Under the pieces are notes generated by a model. The model searched no databases. It was given only the letters and a program-made list of their open reading frames with translations, and was not told where the DNA came from. 64,000 bases of DNA from contig VZTI01001765.1 in the NCBI GenBank assembly GCA_013397865.1, forward strand, positions 362,202 to 426,201. The letters run 5' to 3'. A program made the translations under genes and the position numbers. This stretch comes from Struthidea cinerea. Taxonomy: Eukaryota > Chordata > Aves > Passeriformes > Corcoracidae. Below are positions 51,266-61,866 of the stretch, in pieces (the first letter of the stretch is position 1; each line of letters opens with the position of its first letter).

Positions 51266-53052
51266 GAAAAAGGATATTTTTGAACTTGCTGCTATAGATC
51301 TGAGTAACAGACCTTATTAATCAGGCTGTCATGGAATTAATTATCCAGAATTCAATACCATGTTTTTTAAAAGCCTACACATGCCTATGGAAGTTGACTG
51401 GGACCTCTGGCATCTGTGCCCTGATCTTACACGTTACATTTTTGGTGCTTCAGTGGAATGACAGCAGGATTAGGCCCCAGGTCCTTCAAGACACTCAGAT
51501 CTGCAGAAATTGCATCAGGGGTCCTGTAGACTCAGTTAAAATAAATAAATAAATGCATGATAAACAAATAAATTAAAAAGAATCACATGTTTGGGTGTTC
51601 ATGCAATTCAAATAACCTCAAGATGTGTGAGTTCAAAGTCTGGTCCTTTGTAGAATTAGGAGAAGCAACGGTAGGGTGACACAGACTGAAATGAATTTTC
51701 AGTCATTCATTCATTTAGCATGCAGGGTTAGTCTAACCCATGTCTTTGTCAACAAATAAATGTTAACTAGTCAAAACTAGGTGATTGTCATTTTTTAATT
51801 TCAGCATAATTAATGAGGATGTTTTGTTGCTCTAAAAATCGTTTTTGAACTACCAGTTTCCATGAACAACAACAAAAAATGCAAACAAAAATACCCAAAG
51901 CAAAATACTCATAATTTGTATTGAAAATAGTGATATTATTTGTCCATAACAACCATAATCAGGAAAAAAAATGTTCATGTTGTTGGTGTGTTTTTTTTTT
52001 TTTCCCCAGAAGAAAGGCTTCATGGAAGAAAAACATTAGTTAGAAATACTGTCATGCACCACTATATTTATCACTATGCACCTCAGATGACCTTTTAAGC
52101 CTTTTCAGTTTGGACTGATCTGAGAAAATGCAAAATATAAAGAAAATCAATGAAAGTAGGCCGAACGTGTGCTTAACAAGCCATACTGAGGAAGCAGAAA
52201 GCAAAATGAGAAAGTAATTATTAAAAGATTTATTTTTCTTGGAAGATTAGAGATCTGCTTGCTGCACAGAAACAATTAATGTATGAGGCTGCCTGCAGGT
52301 ACTCCCCAAACTGCAGCACTGAGATGGAAAGAGAGGCTTGGGGAAAAAAAAAAATAGTTCATATATATTGGGAGGCTAAAAGTGCAAATTATTAGACATG
52401 TTTCTTCCCAAATTATTATGAAGGAGAAACACGATGAACAGAAGCAGGAATACTTGAAAGGCACAAGTCTTCCTAGAATTAAGAATGTAGTGTAGCTTTA
52501 CTTTTAAAGTGTAATAGAGAATTTGGGTGGGAAAAGCCAAAACAGGCAGCAGCCATTCTCCTTGTTTTCATCTTCACGATTTTTGCTCTTTTTTTGCTAC
52601 CAATTCCATTTGGAATAATCTGCAGTACATTCATGGGAATTGTTTTTTTGGTTCAGTGAGACATACCCCATGCTTAATGATGTACACAAGCAAAGCCTCT
52701 GCAGGGCTGTGTCTTGGAACAGGCTGATGACAAAAGTAGTAATAGAAATGTGCACCTGCGTGGCTTCTCAAATTGCAATAGCCACATGGGCAATAATAAC
52801 CGGGGAATGTGTTCTGACATCCTCGTCATTCAGTTAATTTTTGTGCTTTGCAAATTAATATTTGCTGGGAGAGTGCAGGTTTCACTGATGTGACGTCTGG
52901 ATGAATGGTGCTGCTGTGAGAATCTGTCAAACCTGGGCTTGTAATTGAAAACACGAAGAGGCAGATGCGTAGAAACACTAAACTTGCAGCTCTCTCAAGC
53001 CTAAATCATTCAATTCATTCGTTTATTGGTCCAACAAGGTGACTTGTCAGGT

Positions 53053-53761
53053 CACACCAACCCCCTGCAGCTCCAGGCTGGGGCAGAGGGGCTGGAAAGC
53101 TGGGAAAGGCCCTGGGGGTGCTGGTGACAGCAGCTGGACACGAGCCCAGGGGTGCCCAGGGGCCGAGAGGCCGATGGCCACTGGTCTGTCCCAGCCATGG
53201 TGTGGCAGCAGGACCAGGGCAGTGACCGTCCCTGTGCTGGGCACTGCTGAGGGACCACCTCAGATCCTGGGGCAGCTCTGGGCCCCTCATGTCAAGAGAG
53301 ACCTGGAGGGGCTGGAGTGTGTCCAGGGAAGGGAACGGGGCGGGGGAAGGGTCTGGAGCCCCAGGAGCGGCTGAGGGAGCTGGGAAAGGGGCTCAGCCTG
53401 GAGAAAAGGAGGCTCAGGGGGGACCCTGTGGCTCTGCACAACTCCCTGACAGGAGGGGGCAGCCGGGGGGGGTCGGGCTCTGCTCCCAGGGAACAGGGAC
53501 AGGAGGAGAGGGAACGGCCTCAGGCTGGGCCAGGGGAGGCTCAGCTTGGACACCAGGAGCAGGAATTTCCCCATGGAAAGGGAGGTCAGGCCTTGGCAGG
53601 GGCTGCCCAGGGAGGTTTGGAGTGCCCATCCCTGGAGGTGCCCAAGGAAGGGCTGGAGGTGGCACTCAGAGCTCTGGGCTGGGGCCAAGGTGGGCATCGG
53701 GCACAGGTTGGACTCGATGGCCTTGGTGCTCTTTTCCAACCTCAGTGATTCTGGGATTCTG
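53053..53761 (+). mobile_element. CR1 LINE 3' fragment (~710 bp), plus strand
   Basis: It opens with 'ccctgcagctccaggctgg' and 'ccctgggggtgctggtgaca', CR1 ORF2 sequence. It goes through 'gagcggctgagggagctggg' and 'ggctcagcctggagaaaagg' (encoding the ERLRELG...LSLEKRRLRG block) to 'gcacaggttggactcgatgg' and 'gattctgggattctg', the 3' end. The reading frame of the reverse-transcriptase tail is broken by frameshifts. The block is very GC-rich next to AT-rich flanks, which produces several long spurious open frames on both strands. It ends 1.1 kb before exon 4. Confidence 0.92.
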
Positions 53762-53859
53762 AAATTCCCAGTCCTGATTTTCAGTAAATTATGCTGTAGA
53801 TTTCTTCTCTCTTTTGTTTGTTTTGGGTTTTTTTCAAACGCAATTTTAAGTGAGTGAAT

Positions 53860-53909
53860 GATTATGACATTCAACAAGCATTTCAACGATTATGGCATTT
53901 CAACAAGCA
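53860..53909. repeat. Imperfect 28-bp tandem duplication
   Basis: gattatgacattcaacaagca (first 20 bases diagnostic) recurs 28 bp later as gattatggcatttcaacaag. The two copies differ by a substitution and a 1-base insertion. It lies about 100 bp after the CR1 end. Confidence 0.8.
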
Positions 53910-54826
53910 GCAATCATCACTTTTCTGGGTACATGGCAAAGGTTGCAAATAACGTACATTATATTGAATTTACAAATCTTTTCACAGACAAACTTGCATG
54001 TGGGGGCTTTCTAAACAATGTTTACCATTTCTTTAAAATGAGACTGGAAAAAAAAAAATCATAAAAATGAAGTTCTCTTCTGGTAGGAGTCATGTTGTGG
54101 GTAGTATTAGTAAGATAATAAAACATAAGTAGCTCTTTTACAGTGCTGTTAAATAAGTAAATTCTAGACCTCAGGTCAAATGATTTTGTTATTCAGAGGT
54201 ATTTAAAGTTTTAGTAATTACAATCCTAACAGATCTCTGTGCTGAAATTTTATGCATCCTAGCATGTGGTGTGCTGGAGAAAAGGAAAATTCAGTCAGAA
54301 GAGCTTTTTGAAATCATCTTGAAGTGGATACGCTGCAGAGTCACTAAGTGGAAAAGGAAGAGTTGGTTTGGTAGCTGCTAACTGCTGGCCCAGATACTTA
54401 CATTTCAGAAAGTCACCCGGAGCCATAGCAAAGATCTCTTCAGCCTGCTAACTTGACATGCAGTGATCATTCAGGGACATTGTACGTGTCACTCGGTGCA
54501 TGACAGGCATGTTTGATTAATACCTATTTCCTCAGTGGTGCAAAAGCTAGAATGCCTGTTATCTTTAACAGGAGAGCAAGATTTAGCTTCACTGTCTCCT
54601 GTCTTCTCTCACATTAAAAAATAATGCTGTGATTAATGAGTAGTGACACGCTTCATATTTTTTCTTGTTCATAAAAATCCGTGCTGGCAAGTTATCTGAG
54701 GTAAGTGAAGGGTGTATTTTACTGAGTTAGTGGAATATAAAGGCCTTCGTGAGGCATTTTATTTCTTTAATGAATGCTTATAAATGACTGAAATTATTAT
54801 GGCTGTTATTGTGGATGTGTACATAC

Positions 54827-54860
54827 TTCTCTCTCTTTTTTTTTTTCCCCCTTCTCTCAG
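54827..54860 (+). promoter_or_regulatory. EDIL3: Polypyrimidine tract and 3' splice site of EDIL3 exon 4
   Basis: An unbroken C/T run ends in cttctctcag directly before the exon. It is a strong acceptor by consensus. Confidence 0.85.
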
Positions 54861-54989
54861 GACCCTGCCTTCCTAATCCGTGTCATAATGGTGGGATGTG
54901 TGAAATTAGTGAAGCGTACCGAGGCGACACATTCATAGGATATGTTTGTAAATGTCCACAGGGATTTAATGGGATTCACTGCCAGCACA
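54861..54989 (+). CDS. EDIL3: EDIL3 exon 4: EGF-like domain 2 with RGD integrin motif
   Basis: This internal exon encodes the second EGF-like repeat, which carries the integrin-binding RGD. Two bases complete a Gly codon, then 42 codons follow (PCLPNPCHNGG at the start, GFNGIHCQH at the end) and one base is left for the next exon. Six cysteines at exon residues 2, 7, 13, 29, 31 and 40 give C-x4-C-x5-C-x15-C-x1-C-x8-C. The long third loop holds EAYRGDTFIGYVC, the extended RGD finger of the family. The RGD codons lie at 54920-54928 (cga ggc gac). The acceptor follows a long pyrimidine run (ttttttttcccccttctctcag) and the donor is A|gtaagt. Both ends are phase 1 and the length is 129 bp. Residue 12, just before the third cysteine, is Met (54896-54898), where I recall Thr in human. 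The next exon (third EGF domain) is not in the window. Confidence 0.97.
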
Positions 54990-57842
54990 GTAAGTTCCAC
55001 ATGGTAAATTTTATTGTATTTATAGATAGGAGCCCTTTTATTGCCTGCACTGTTGAGGATTAATATCAGATCTGGTTTTCTGAAGTATATCAGACTTTGG
55101 CCTTTATGTTATGAGCAAGCTAATACCACTGAATGCTGCTGCTGCTGCCTTCAGAAAATGACCTGACTACCAACCCACTGGACACAACAGTGAATGATTT
55201 GCTACGCATGTCTTAGACCATGGCAAGGACAAGGTAAACACATTTTGCATGGATTTAATGCAAAAACGTGCTTGAAGAAGTGGGGATGTCTTCTTATCTC
55301 AGTGGTGTTTGTGTGTTTGGTTTGATTAATGCTAAAAGAAAGGGAAAGAATAACTGAAATTTGTGAATAAATATATCTTCTAGATCTTTCCTTACCTATG
55401 TCTTTATAAATAGTGAAGAAATATTTTGAATCACAATATCTAAGTTCAAGGGCAGAACCTCCAAACTTACATCAGATGCACAAATGTATTTTAAATACAT
55501 TTAAATGCAGGTGTAGAGATGTATTTTAAACCCTGTTTAAAATACAGCTCCTGGATCTATTTCTAATCATCATTTATTTGGAGAGTATTTCCTATTTTCA
55601 GGTCAGATTGGGAACAGGGAGCCAGCATCCTTGTCTTAGAGTGTGTAGTTAGAGAACTGACAGTCAACCATAGGGGAAAAGAAATTTTGGGTGTGCTGGA
55701 GCAGAGTTAAATGTCTTCACAATAGCTGATGTGGGCCTGTGTTTTGAATTTGTGCTGGAACCATCATTGATAATTCAGGGATGTTTTAGTTACTGCTGGG
55801 TAGTGCTTACACGGAGTCAGGAGCTTTTCTGCTTCTCACACCACCCCAGCAGCACTCAAAACCAATTAGTGAGGGATATTCATCTGCTGGTGACTGAGCA
55901 GGTTGTGTGCTAACCTATGAATATAATCTGCATTGTCTGTCACTTAAATAGCAGCTGGGGTTTTTTTCACACGCAAAGCTCATTTAAAACAAGTGCTTGC
56001 CTGAGGAGAAGCTCACGAGAGAAATTTTGGGGTTTCTATTTTGTGCACGAATGGTTCTCAAACCAAGGGCAGCATGGTTCTTAAAATCTTATGCTGTTGA
56101 TGCATATGGAAGCCAGTTGTTACTCAGAAGGTAAAAAACTCAAGTAAAAATCAAGAATCCGGTTCCACTCACATGTAAAAATTAGTTCAGTCATTCAGAT
56201 CATAGTGAATAAGCGCTGAATCCAGCCTACCTGAATTAATTGCTCCATTTAGATACTTGTCTGTAATTTGAAGTGTCAGGGACCAGTACAGTCCAGCTCA
56301 GCTGACAACTTCATGTCTGTAATGTCCCTCAAATACTCCCTGGAAATTGTCTCCAAAGACTGGAATAAGGATACTCAATCTCATTAACTTTGGTCATTAA
56401 CACTCTCAGCTAATTGCATAGGTAACATGGGCAATTCCACTGACCTAATCCTGTGAAAATACACACCCACCTCCTCCACTGGGAGCATGGAGATGAGTGG
56501 TTAATGTCCAGCCACGTGGATGAGCTCATGTGAAAACACCCTCACAGGGACTCGGGGATGATCCATCACAGGACCAGTCACGTGGCACACAACACTTCTT
56601 CCATCAAATATCAAGGAGGTGACCCTTGTTAAACGAGTAAATAATACCACAGCTTTTCATCAAGCAAAACACGTTGCTGAGTGCTAGCTGCCTGTGAAAT
56701 ACCATCTTTTGTCACCTAATTAATGAGCAAAAAACATACAGCTGGTGCATCACGGAGTTGTTTGCTGGGTCCACAGCATCCTTTTAAAAATATTGAGGTA
56801 TGTAGCTGTTAGCTAATGATCCTGATAATCAGCAAAGTGGGTTTGTATCAACAAGAGCAAGGTAAAGGTCTCACACAGCTGGGCCAGGCTCACTAAGGAG
56901 CCACCACAACCCCAGAAGGCAGCTGAAGTGATTTGAGAGAAGACAAGCTTGTGTGAACAGTTACTCTTGGGGGGAGAATGAAACTCAGTCCTTTTCAGGT
57001 AATCTGATTTAAGATGGGATGATAAATCAGATAACCTATCCAGGTGTTCAGAGGGTCTCTGGGGATGGGAGCTGTGAGAAGCAGCCACGGAGCTCTCTGC
57101 AGTCTGGGACAACTGTGGGGCTTTCAGTGGTGGAGTTAATTTAACACTCTTATACAATATCACCTTAGCTCGATTCACAGCGTTCCTTTGAAACAAATTC
57201 CTCTGCTTCATGAAGTTCAGCAATTCAATTCTGAACTCACTGTAAATCAAGTAAGAAGGCTGTCAGATTTATCATAAAGAGATAAATTAAAGTGACCTCA
57301 CTGCAAGGCACATCTTTTTTTCTACACTGTCAAGAATTCCAAAAACCACATTTTGGTTCTCTTGCACAAGGCTTTTTATCTTGGATTTCTTTCATGTCTA
57401 ATATTTTGTTGCCAAATCAATTAAGCCAGGTGATTGATTTTGCAGTCAAGATACATTCTCAAAGCTGGTATTTTATCATTCACATCAACAAACACCCTGT
57501 CAGTATCTCCGAGATTTGTTGACCTTTTACCCATGTAAATAATTAATATGTAAACTACAAAAGAGATCATTAGCAATTTTAGTATTTTCTCGGTTTATCG
57601 CAAAGCTGATGTTAATTGGCTGTGGTTGTCTGAAAAGATTCTGATTACCCAGTGGCAAAAAAAGGAAACAATTTCCCATTTCAAAGCTCATAAAGCAACC
57701 AAAACCAGGAAGGTCTGCCTCAGGTAGAGACCTGGACAGGTTTTGTGTCAAAACCCAGGGACAATTTATTCTTTAAAAATTCCTCCATTATTTAAGAGGC
57801 ATTTATTTATCTGATTGGAATGAAGATTCATCTCAAGGGCCC

Positions 57843-57989
57843 TCCTGGAGAAGAGAAGGCTCCAGGGAGACCTCAGAGCCCTTTCCTGTGCCTGAAGGGG
57901 CTCCAAGAGTCCTGGAGAAGGCCCCCCCATGGCTGGGATGATGACCTTTAAAGTCCCTTAAAATCCAAGCCAGTCTGTGATTCTGTATT
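57843..57989 (+). mobile_element. CR1 LINE fragment with internal deletion, plus strand
   Basis: 'agaagagaaggctccaggga' and 'ctgaaggggctccaagagtc' are an internal 3'-region CR1 segment. They join directly to the terminal segment ('tgacctttaaagtccctt...ttctgtatt'). About 100 bp of the usual middle part is missing. Confidence 0.83.
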
Positions 57990-58074
57990 AAAGGAGCCTA
58001 GAACAAGTCAAAATACATGGAAATGCCCCAAAACCTGAAATGGACAGCTTTTTCACCAAAAAAAAAAAAAAAAA

Positions 58075-58140
58075 NNNNNNNNNNNNNNNNNNNNNNNNNN
58101 NNNNNNNNNNNNNNNNNNNNNNNNNNNNNNNNNNNNNNNN
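58075..58140. other. Assembly gap (66 N) inside a poly(A) run
   Basis: Sixty-six N follow a run of about 18 A and are followed by about 10 A and gaaaaag units. The true sequence is probably a long A-rich homopolymer that could not be resolved. Open frames crossing it are artefacts. Confidence 0.97.
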
Positions 58141-58698
58141 AAAAAAAAAAGAAAAAGAAAAAAAATCTAGAACTTTGAAAGACATATCCAGTATGCATTA
58201 TTGTGATTATCAGGTAGAGACTGCCTACTGGAAAACGTAGGAAATTGAGGCATTAGTCACAATGTATATTACTGGCTGCCACTCAACTAGCTGAAATGAC
58301 AGAGATCCAACCAGGAAAATTCAAGTTTGAAGCAACAAAGGGTTCAGATTTTAGGGTTTGATTTGCATGTGGGTTTATATTCTGAGGATCATTACCTCTG
58401 CCAGACATAACTGGAATCCTTGCACTCCAAGAATAAGGGTTATTAACCAAACACATTTAATAACATAAGCAAGCCCTTCCCAGGGTTTTACTGAGTTCTC
58501 TGCTTTCTTCCTGCACGTCATGGATGGCCTGTGATATTCACATCTGCTACAAAAATGTGTTGGGAAAACCGCACAGGCGAGGCCCTGTGGCAGAGCAGAT
58601 TTCCATTGTACCTTGAGGCATCATCCCAGATATCCATGGGACAGAGGCTTTTTCCTGTGGTGCCACGGCTGGAATTTGCTCTACCAGCAAATTTCGGT

Positions 58699-58988
58699 AT
58701 AGAATCATGGAAGCTCCTGAGCTGGGAGGGACCCACAAGAATTATCAAGTCCCACCCCTGGCCCTGCACAGACACCATGACAACCCCAGCCTGGGCACCC
58801 CTGGCAGCGCTGCCCAAACGCTCCTGGAGCTCTGGCAGCCTCGGGGCCGTGCCCATTCCCTGGGGAGCATGGGCAGTGCCCAGCACCCTCTGGGGGAAGA
58901 GCCTTCCCTAATATATGACCTAAACCTCCCCGGGCACAGCTCCAGTTGTTCCCCGGGTCCTGTCACTGTCACAGGGAGCAGAGATCAG
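58699..58988 (-). mobile_element. CR1 LINE, minus strand, 3' portion (left of LTR insertion)
   Basis: It begins at 'atagaatcatggaagctcct' and 'gagctgggagggacccacaa', the inverted CR1 3' end, and continues with 'cacccctggccctgcacag'. It breaks off at 'gagatcag', where the solo LTR begins. The sequence resumes at 59378, so both parts are one CR1 copy. This subfamily, with its 'gacccacaa' end, differs from the 21.7/37.9-kb type. Confidence 0.88.
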
Positions 58989-59377
58989 TGCAGTAATGAC
59001 TCATGGGCAAGGACCTTGCTCATCAGATGGAGAAAGGCAAAGCCGTTTATTGCACAGTCAGAATTCCCTAAATCCCAGCACCCAACAGGATATCACATCC
59101 TATAAACAGGAAAGATGTTCACCACAGTGTCCCCCAATCACCTGGGGCATTGCACAGATTTTACCCATTATGGTAACAGGCAAACAATGCCCTATAAGGC
59201 CACAAACTGCAATGAACACTTCTCACAGGCCCAGTCTGTCCATAAACACACAATCCTCTCTCAGTCCATCCCTGGTGACCTGGATGCACTCCCAGGGTCA
59301 CCTCCAGGCCCAGGACAGAGCCCCTCTCTCTGATCCTCAGGGCCCATCTCTCTACCATCACCCAGTGCACCCCAACA
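58989..59377 (-). mobile_element. Solo retroviral LTR (389 bp) inserted in CR1, minus strand
   Basis: The segment interrupts a CR1 and is bounded by direct 6-bp copies of gatcag (58983-58988 and 59378-59383), the expected target-site duplication. On the minus strand it begins TGTTGGGG and ends TTACTGCA, so it has the TG...CA termini of LTRs. On the same strand AATAAA (59051-59046) lies 57 bp before the end, followed by 'cggctttgcctttctcc', a layout of U3, R and short U5. No internal retroviral genes are present, so the provirus was lost by LTR-LTR recombination. A 6-bp duplication suggests an ERVK-like (class II) avian element; the family was not identified. Confidence 0.82.
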
Positions 59378-59830
59378 GATCAGAGCTGCCCTTCCTCTTC
59401 CTCTCGTGAGGAAGCTGTAGCTGTGATCAGTCTCCCCTCAGCCTCCTCCTCTCCAGTGCCCTCAGCCGCTCCTCGTGCAGCCCCTCCAGACCATTTACCA
59501 TCCTCACTGCCCTCCTTTGGACGCTCTCTAACAGTTTAAAGCCTTTTTTACACCGTGGTGCCCAGAACAATGTTCCAGGTGAGGCCTCCCCAGCCCAGGG
59601 CAGAGCAGGACAATCCCTCCCTGGCCCGGCCGGCCGTGCTGGGCCTGGTGCCCCCAGGACAGGGATGTCCCTCCTGGCTCCAGGGCACTGCCAGCTCATG
59701 TCCAGCTTGTCACTGACCAGGACCCCCAGGAGGTCCCTCCCCAGCCTCTCATTCCCCAGCCTGTCCCTACATCCCGGGTTACCCCATCCCAGGGGCAGAA
59801 CCACAGTGACTTCTCCAGCTGCCAGGAAGA
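59378..59830 (-). mobile_element. CR1 LINE, minus strand, 5' portion (right of LTR insertion)
   Basis: CR1 sequence continues at 'ctgcccttcctcttcctctc' and 'gtgaggaagctg'. On the minus strand it encodes the tail of the reverse transcriptase: FKLLESVQRRAVRMVNGLEG and EERLRALERRRLRGD, preceded by a diverged LGVLVSDKLDMSWQ block. The match fades near 59830. The 208-codon open frame extending to 60053 runs past the element and is not a gene. Together with 58699-58988 this is about 740 bp of one CR1 copy. Confidence 0.86.
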
Positions 59831-61666
59831 AATTATTGTGAGGAGGGTACGGAATGTGACCTGGATTTTGCATGTTGCAATGAATGAGTGCTCTTGTTAA
59901 ACCATACCTGGCTGCAGTTGGGGGTATGGCACAGAAACCCTTCCCCACAGATGGTTTGCATGCAGCTGCCTTGTTTTGAAGACTAAAACACATTATTTCC
60001 TTGCACAAAAGGAGGTTGCTCCAAGCCAGCCATCCCAAGAGCCAAGTGGGCAAATTTAATGTAAGACTGTGCGTGCAGTTGTATTACACCAGATTTTCAT
60101 CCCTTGCTCCCCCTGACACACACAAACTATGGTTTCTCCTTTGGAGAAAGATATCTGTTTGGGGTGTTCCAAACTTAAACCAGGTTAAGGTTTGAGGGGG
60201 AGAGGGAGTTAATTTTCGTCAAAATTAGTTCTGTGAGTAGTTTTAACAAATTATACTATCAGCAAGATATTTAATGATGTAGCAATAAACTGTATAGTAC
60301 AGTAGCCAGTTGGGTGTGTAAGTATGTCCTTGTACCTCTAAGCATTGTGGAGCTGAAGCCTGAAAACTATTCCTGTGTTTGACCAGTGGCTTAGGTAAGA
60401 AAGGAAATAGGAAGGAAGTTCCTTGTTCATTTTTAAAACTTCTAGACTTTAACTTAATTAAAACGTGAAAGAAAGTGGGTAACTTGAAAGGCATCTGAGA
60501 GAGATCACCAGTAAAGGATATAAAAGTGAACAGCCACTGAAGGTTACTGGAAGAAAAGCCAGTAAAATGCTCCCAAAAGAGGAGCTGTGTGAGCAGGCTG
60601 AAGGAAACGGCAGAACCAACAGGTGTGGGAGCACGTGGTGGTTTTGCCCCGTTCACAGAAGTCCGGAGAAAATTGTGTGGGAACTTCCTGGAAAAAGGAA
60701 ATCCTCTAAAGAGGTGACAGATGATGGGTTTGCCAGCTGAAAACAGAGGAAATTTTGCTGATGGATCATCTTATGACAAACGCGTGGTGAGGTTGGACAA
60801 CAGTGGCACCAATTTTGGGGCAACTGGAAGGAGGTGTTTGTTTTCCTTGAAGTCCAAATAAATTGGTTAAAGCAGTAGGTGACTGAGCTGAGGCTTGCCC
60901 CCTAATTGAAGATTTTATCTGATTCAGTAAAAGCCAGAGATTGCCTTAAAGTCCCAGGCAGGAAGAATAATATCCCCACCAATTTTGTTTCACTCTTCTT
61001 AAAATTTGCTTGTATAGCATTGTTTATTCTTTTTATTCATACGCAGTTTAAATAGCTTTTTTTCCTTGTTGAATTACTGATCTTAACAATTTCCTCATGC
61101 GCAGCATTGAGTTTCAAAGTCTAATTTCGCTGTATATTGAAAAAGAAAAAAATCCCTTTTCAATTTCAAACCTGCTGTCTTTCAGCATCTTTAAATATTT
61201 CACTCTTTGTCTATTATAAGACTGGAATAAAAGCAGATTTTGAATGCCTTCTGTACATCACTGGTTATTTTGCAGACATTTGTTGTGCGCCCTCTTACTT
61301 TTCCTGTGCAACCAGCTAAAATTGCCTTTTCTGTGCAATGTGATGGTTTTTCTTGTACTTTTAAATCGTTTCTCAGTGGCCTTCTCAAAACCTTCTTTGT
61401 GCAGTGGTGTATTTTACTGCAACAGTGACCTGTCCTAGAGAGAAAGCAGTAAAGTTTATTTGTCAGAAGATCCTTACAACACTTTCTATATTCTTTTTGC
61501 AGCATTTTGTGGTTAAGTTTCCTTCTGATTTTTTTTTTTTTTCCCCCCTGTTTTAACCAGAATTGGGTATGGAGCTGAGGCTTTTCTTAAGCAGCCCTTG
61601 GTGATGGCTAAGTTTCCTTCATAAGGTGTCATAGTGGGAGGAAAGAGATCTTCCTGATTGCTTTGG

Positions 61667-61730
61667 GGTTTTATGGCAATGTTGAACAGAGGGGTTGGGT
61701 TCCTTCCAACCTCTGCGCTGACTGAATTAC
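61667..61730 (+). mobile_element. Possible degenerate CR1 3' tail, plus strand
   Basis: 'gaggggttgggttccttccaacctctgcgctgac' resembles the CR1 3' end (ggttggact...ccttccaacctctac). It has no clear terminal repeat and no upstream CR1 sequence, so it may be chance or very old. Confidence 0.35.
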
Positions 61731-61866
61731 ATAATGAATGGTGCTTTTAAGAAGATGTGTGTTTCTATGGTGTAAAAGTCACTTAGGTTGTCAATAGCCA
61801 TTATAAACTTTTTTTGTAGGTGGGTAAATCTGTCTTGCCCTAATTAGTGTCTTTCTTAAGGATTAG

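Larger units (their letters stand above)
33279..54860 (+). other. EDIL3: EDIL3 intron 3 (21,582 bp)
   Basis: The intron runs from the gtatga donor to the ctctcag acceptor of exon 4. It contains the purine-rich stretch 34118-34451, CR1 fragments at 37875-38121, 38527-38585, 39641-39763, 40160-40290 and 53053-53761, a T-rich block at 51177-51265, and small tandem repeats near 44.2, 48.5 and 53.9 kb. The stretches 34452-37874, 40291-51176 and 51266-53052 are AT-rich sequence in which I recognise no gene or mobile element. The last 900 nt before exon 4 also hold nothing identifiable apart from the pyrimidine tract. Confidence 0.85.

Noticed and set aside
53287..53886. 199-codon open frame on the minus strand
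   Set aside because: It is antisense to a GC-rich CR1 fragment and runs into unrelated flank. The proline/leucine-rich translation has no recognisable domain and the length comes from the GC bias.
56813..57250. 145-codon open frame on the minus strand
   Set aside because: No recognisable domain and no repeat match; length is within what chance gives in 64 kb.
57988..58240. Open frames with X runs
   Set aside because: They cross a run of N and poly(A).
59427..60053. 208-codon open frame on the minus strand
   Set aside because: Its C-terminal half is the CR1 reverse-transcriptase tail and its N-terminal half is unrelated flanking sequence, so it is a chance read-through of a dead element.
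60180..60960. Possible second LTR, from an AATAAA-like 'gcaataaactg'
   Set aside because: No TG...CA ends or target duplication could be paired around it.
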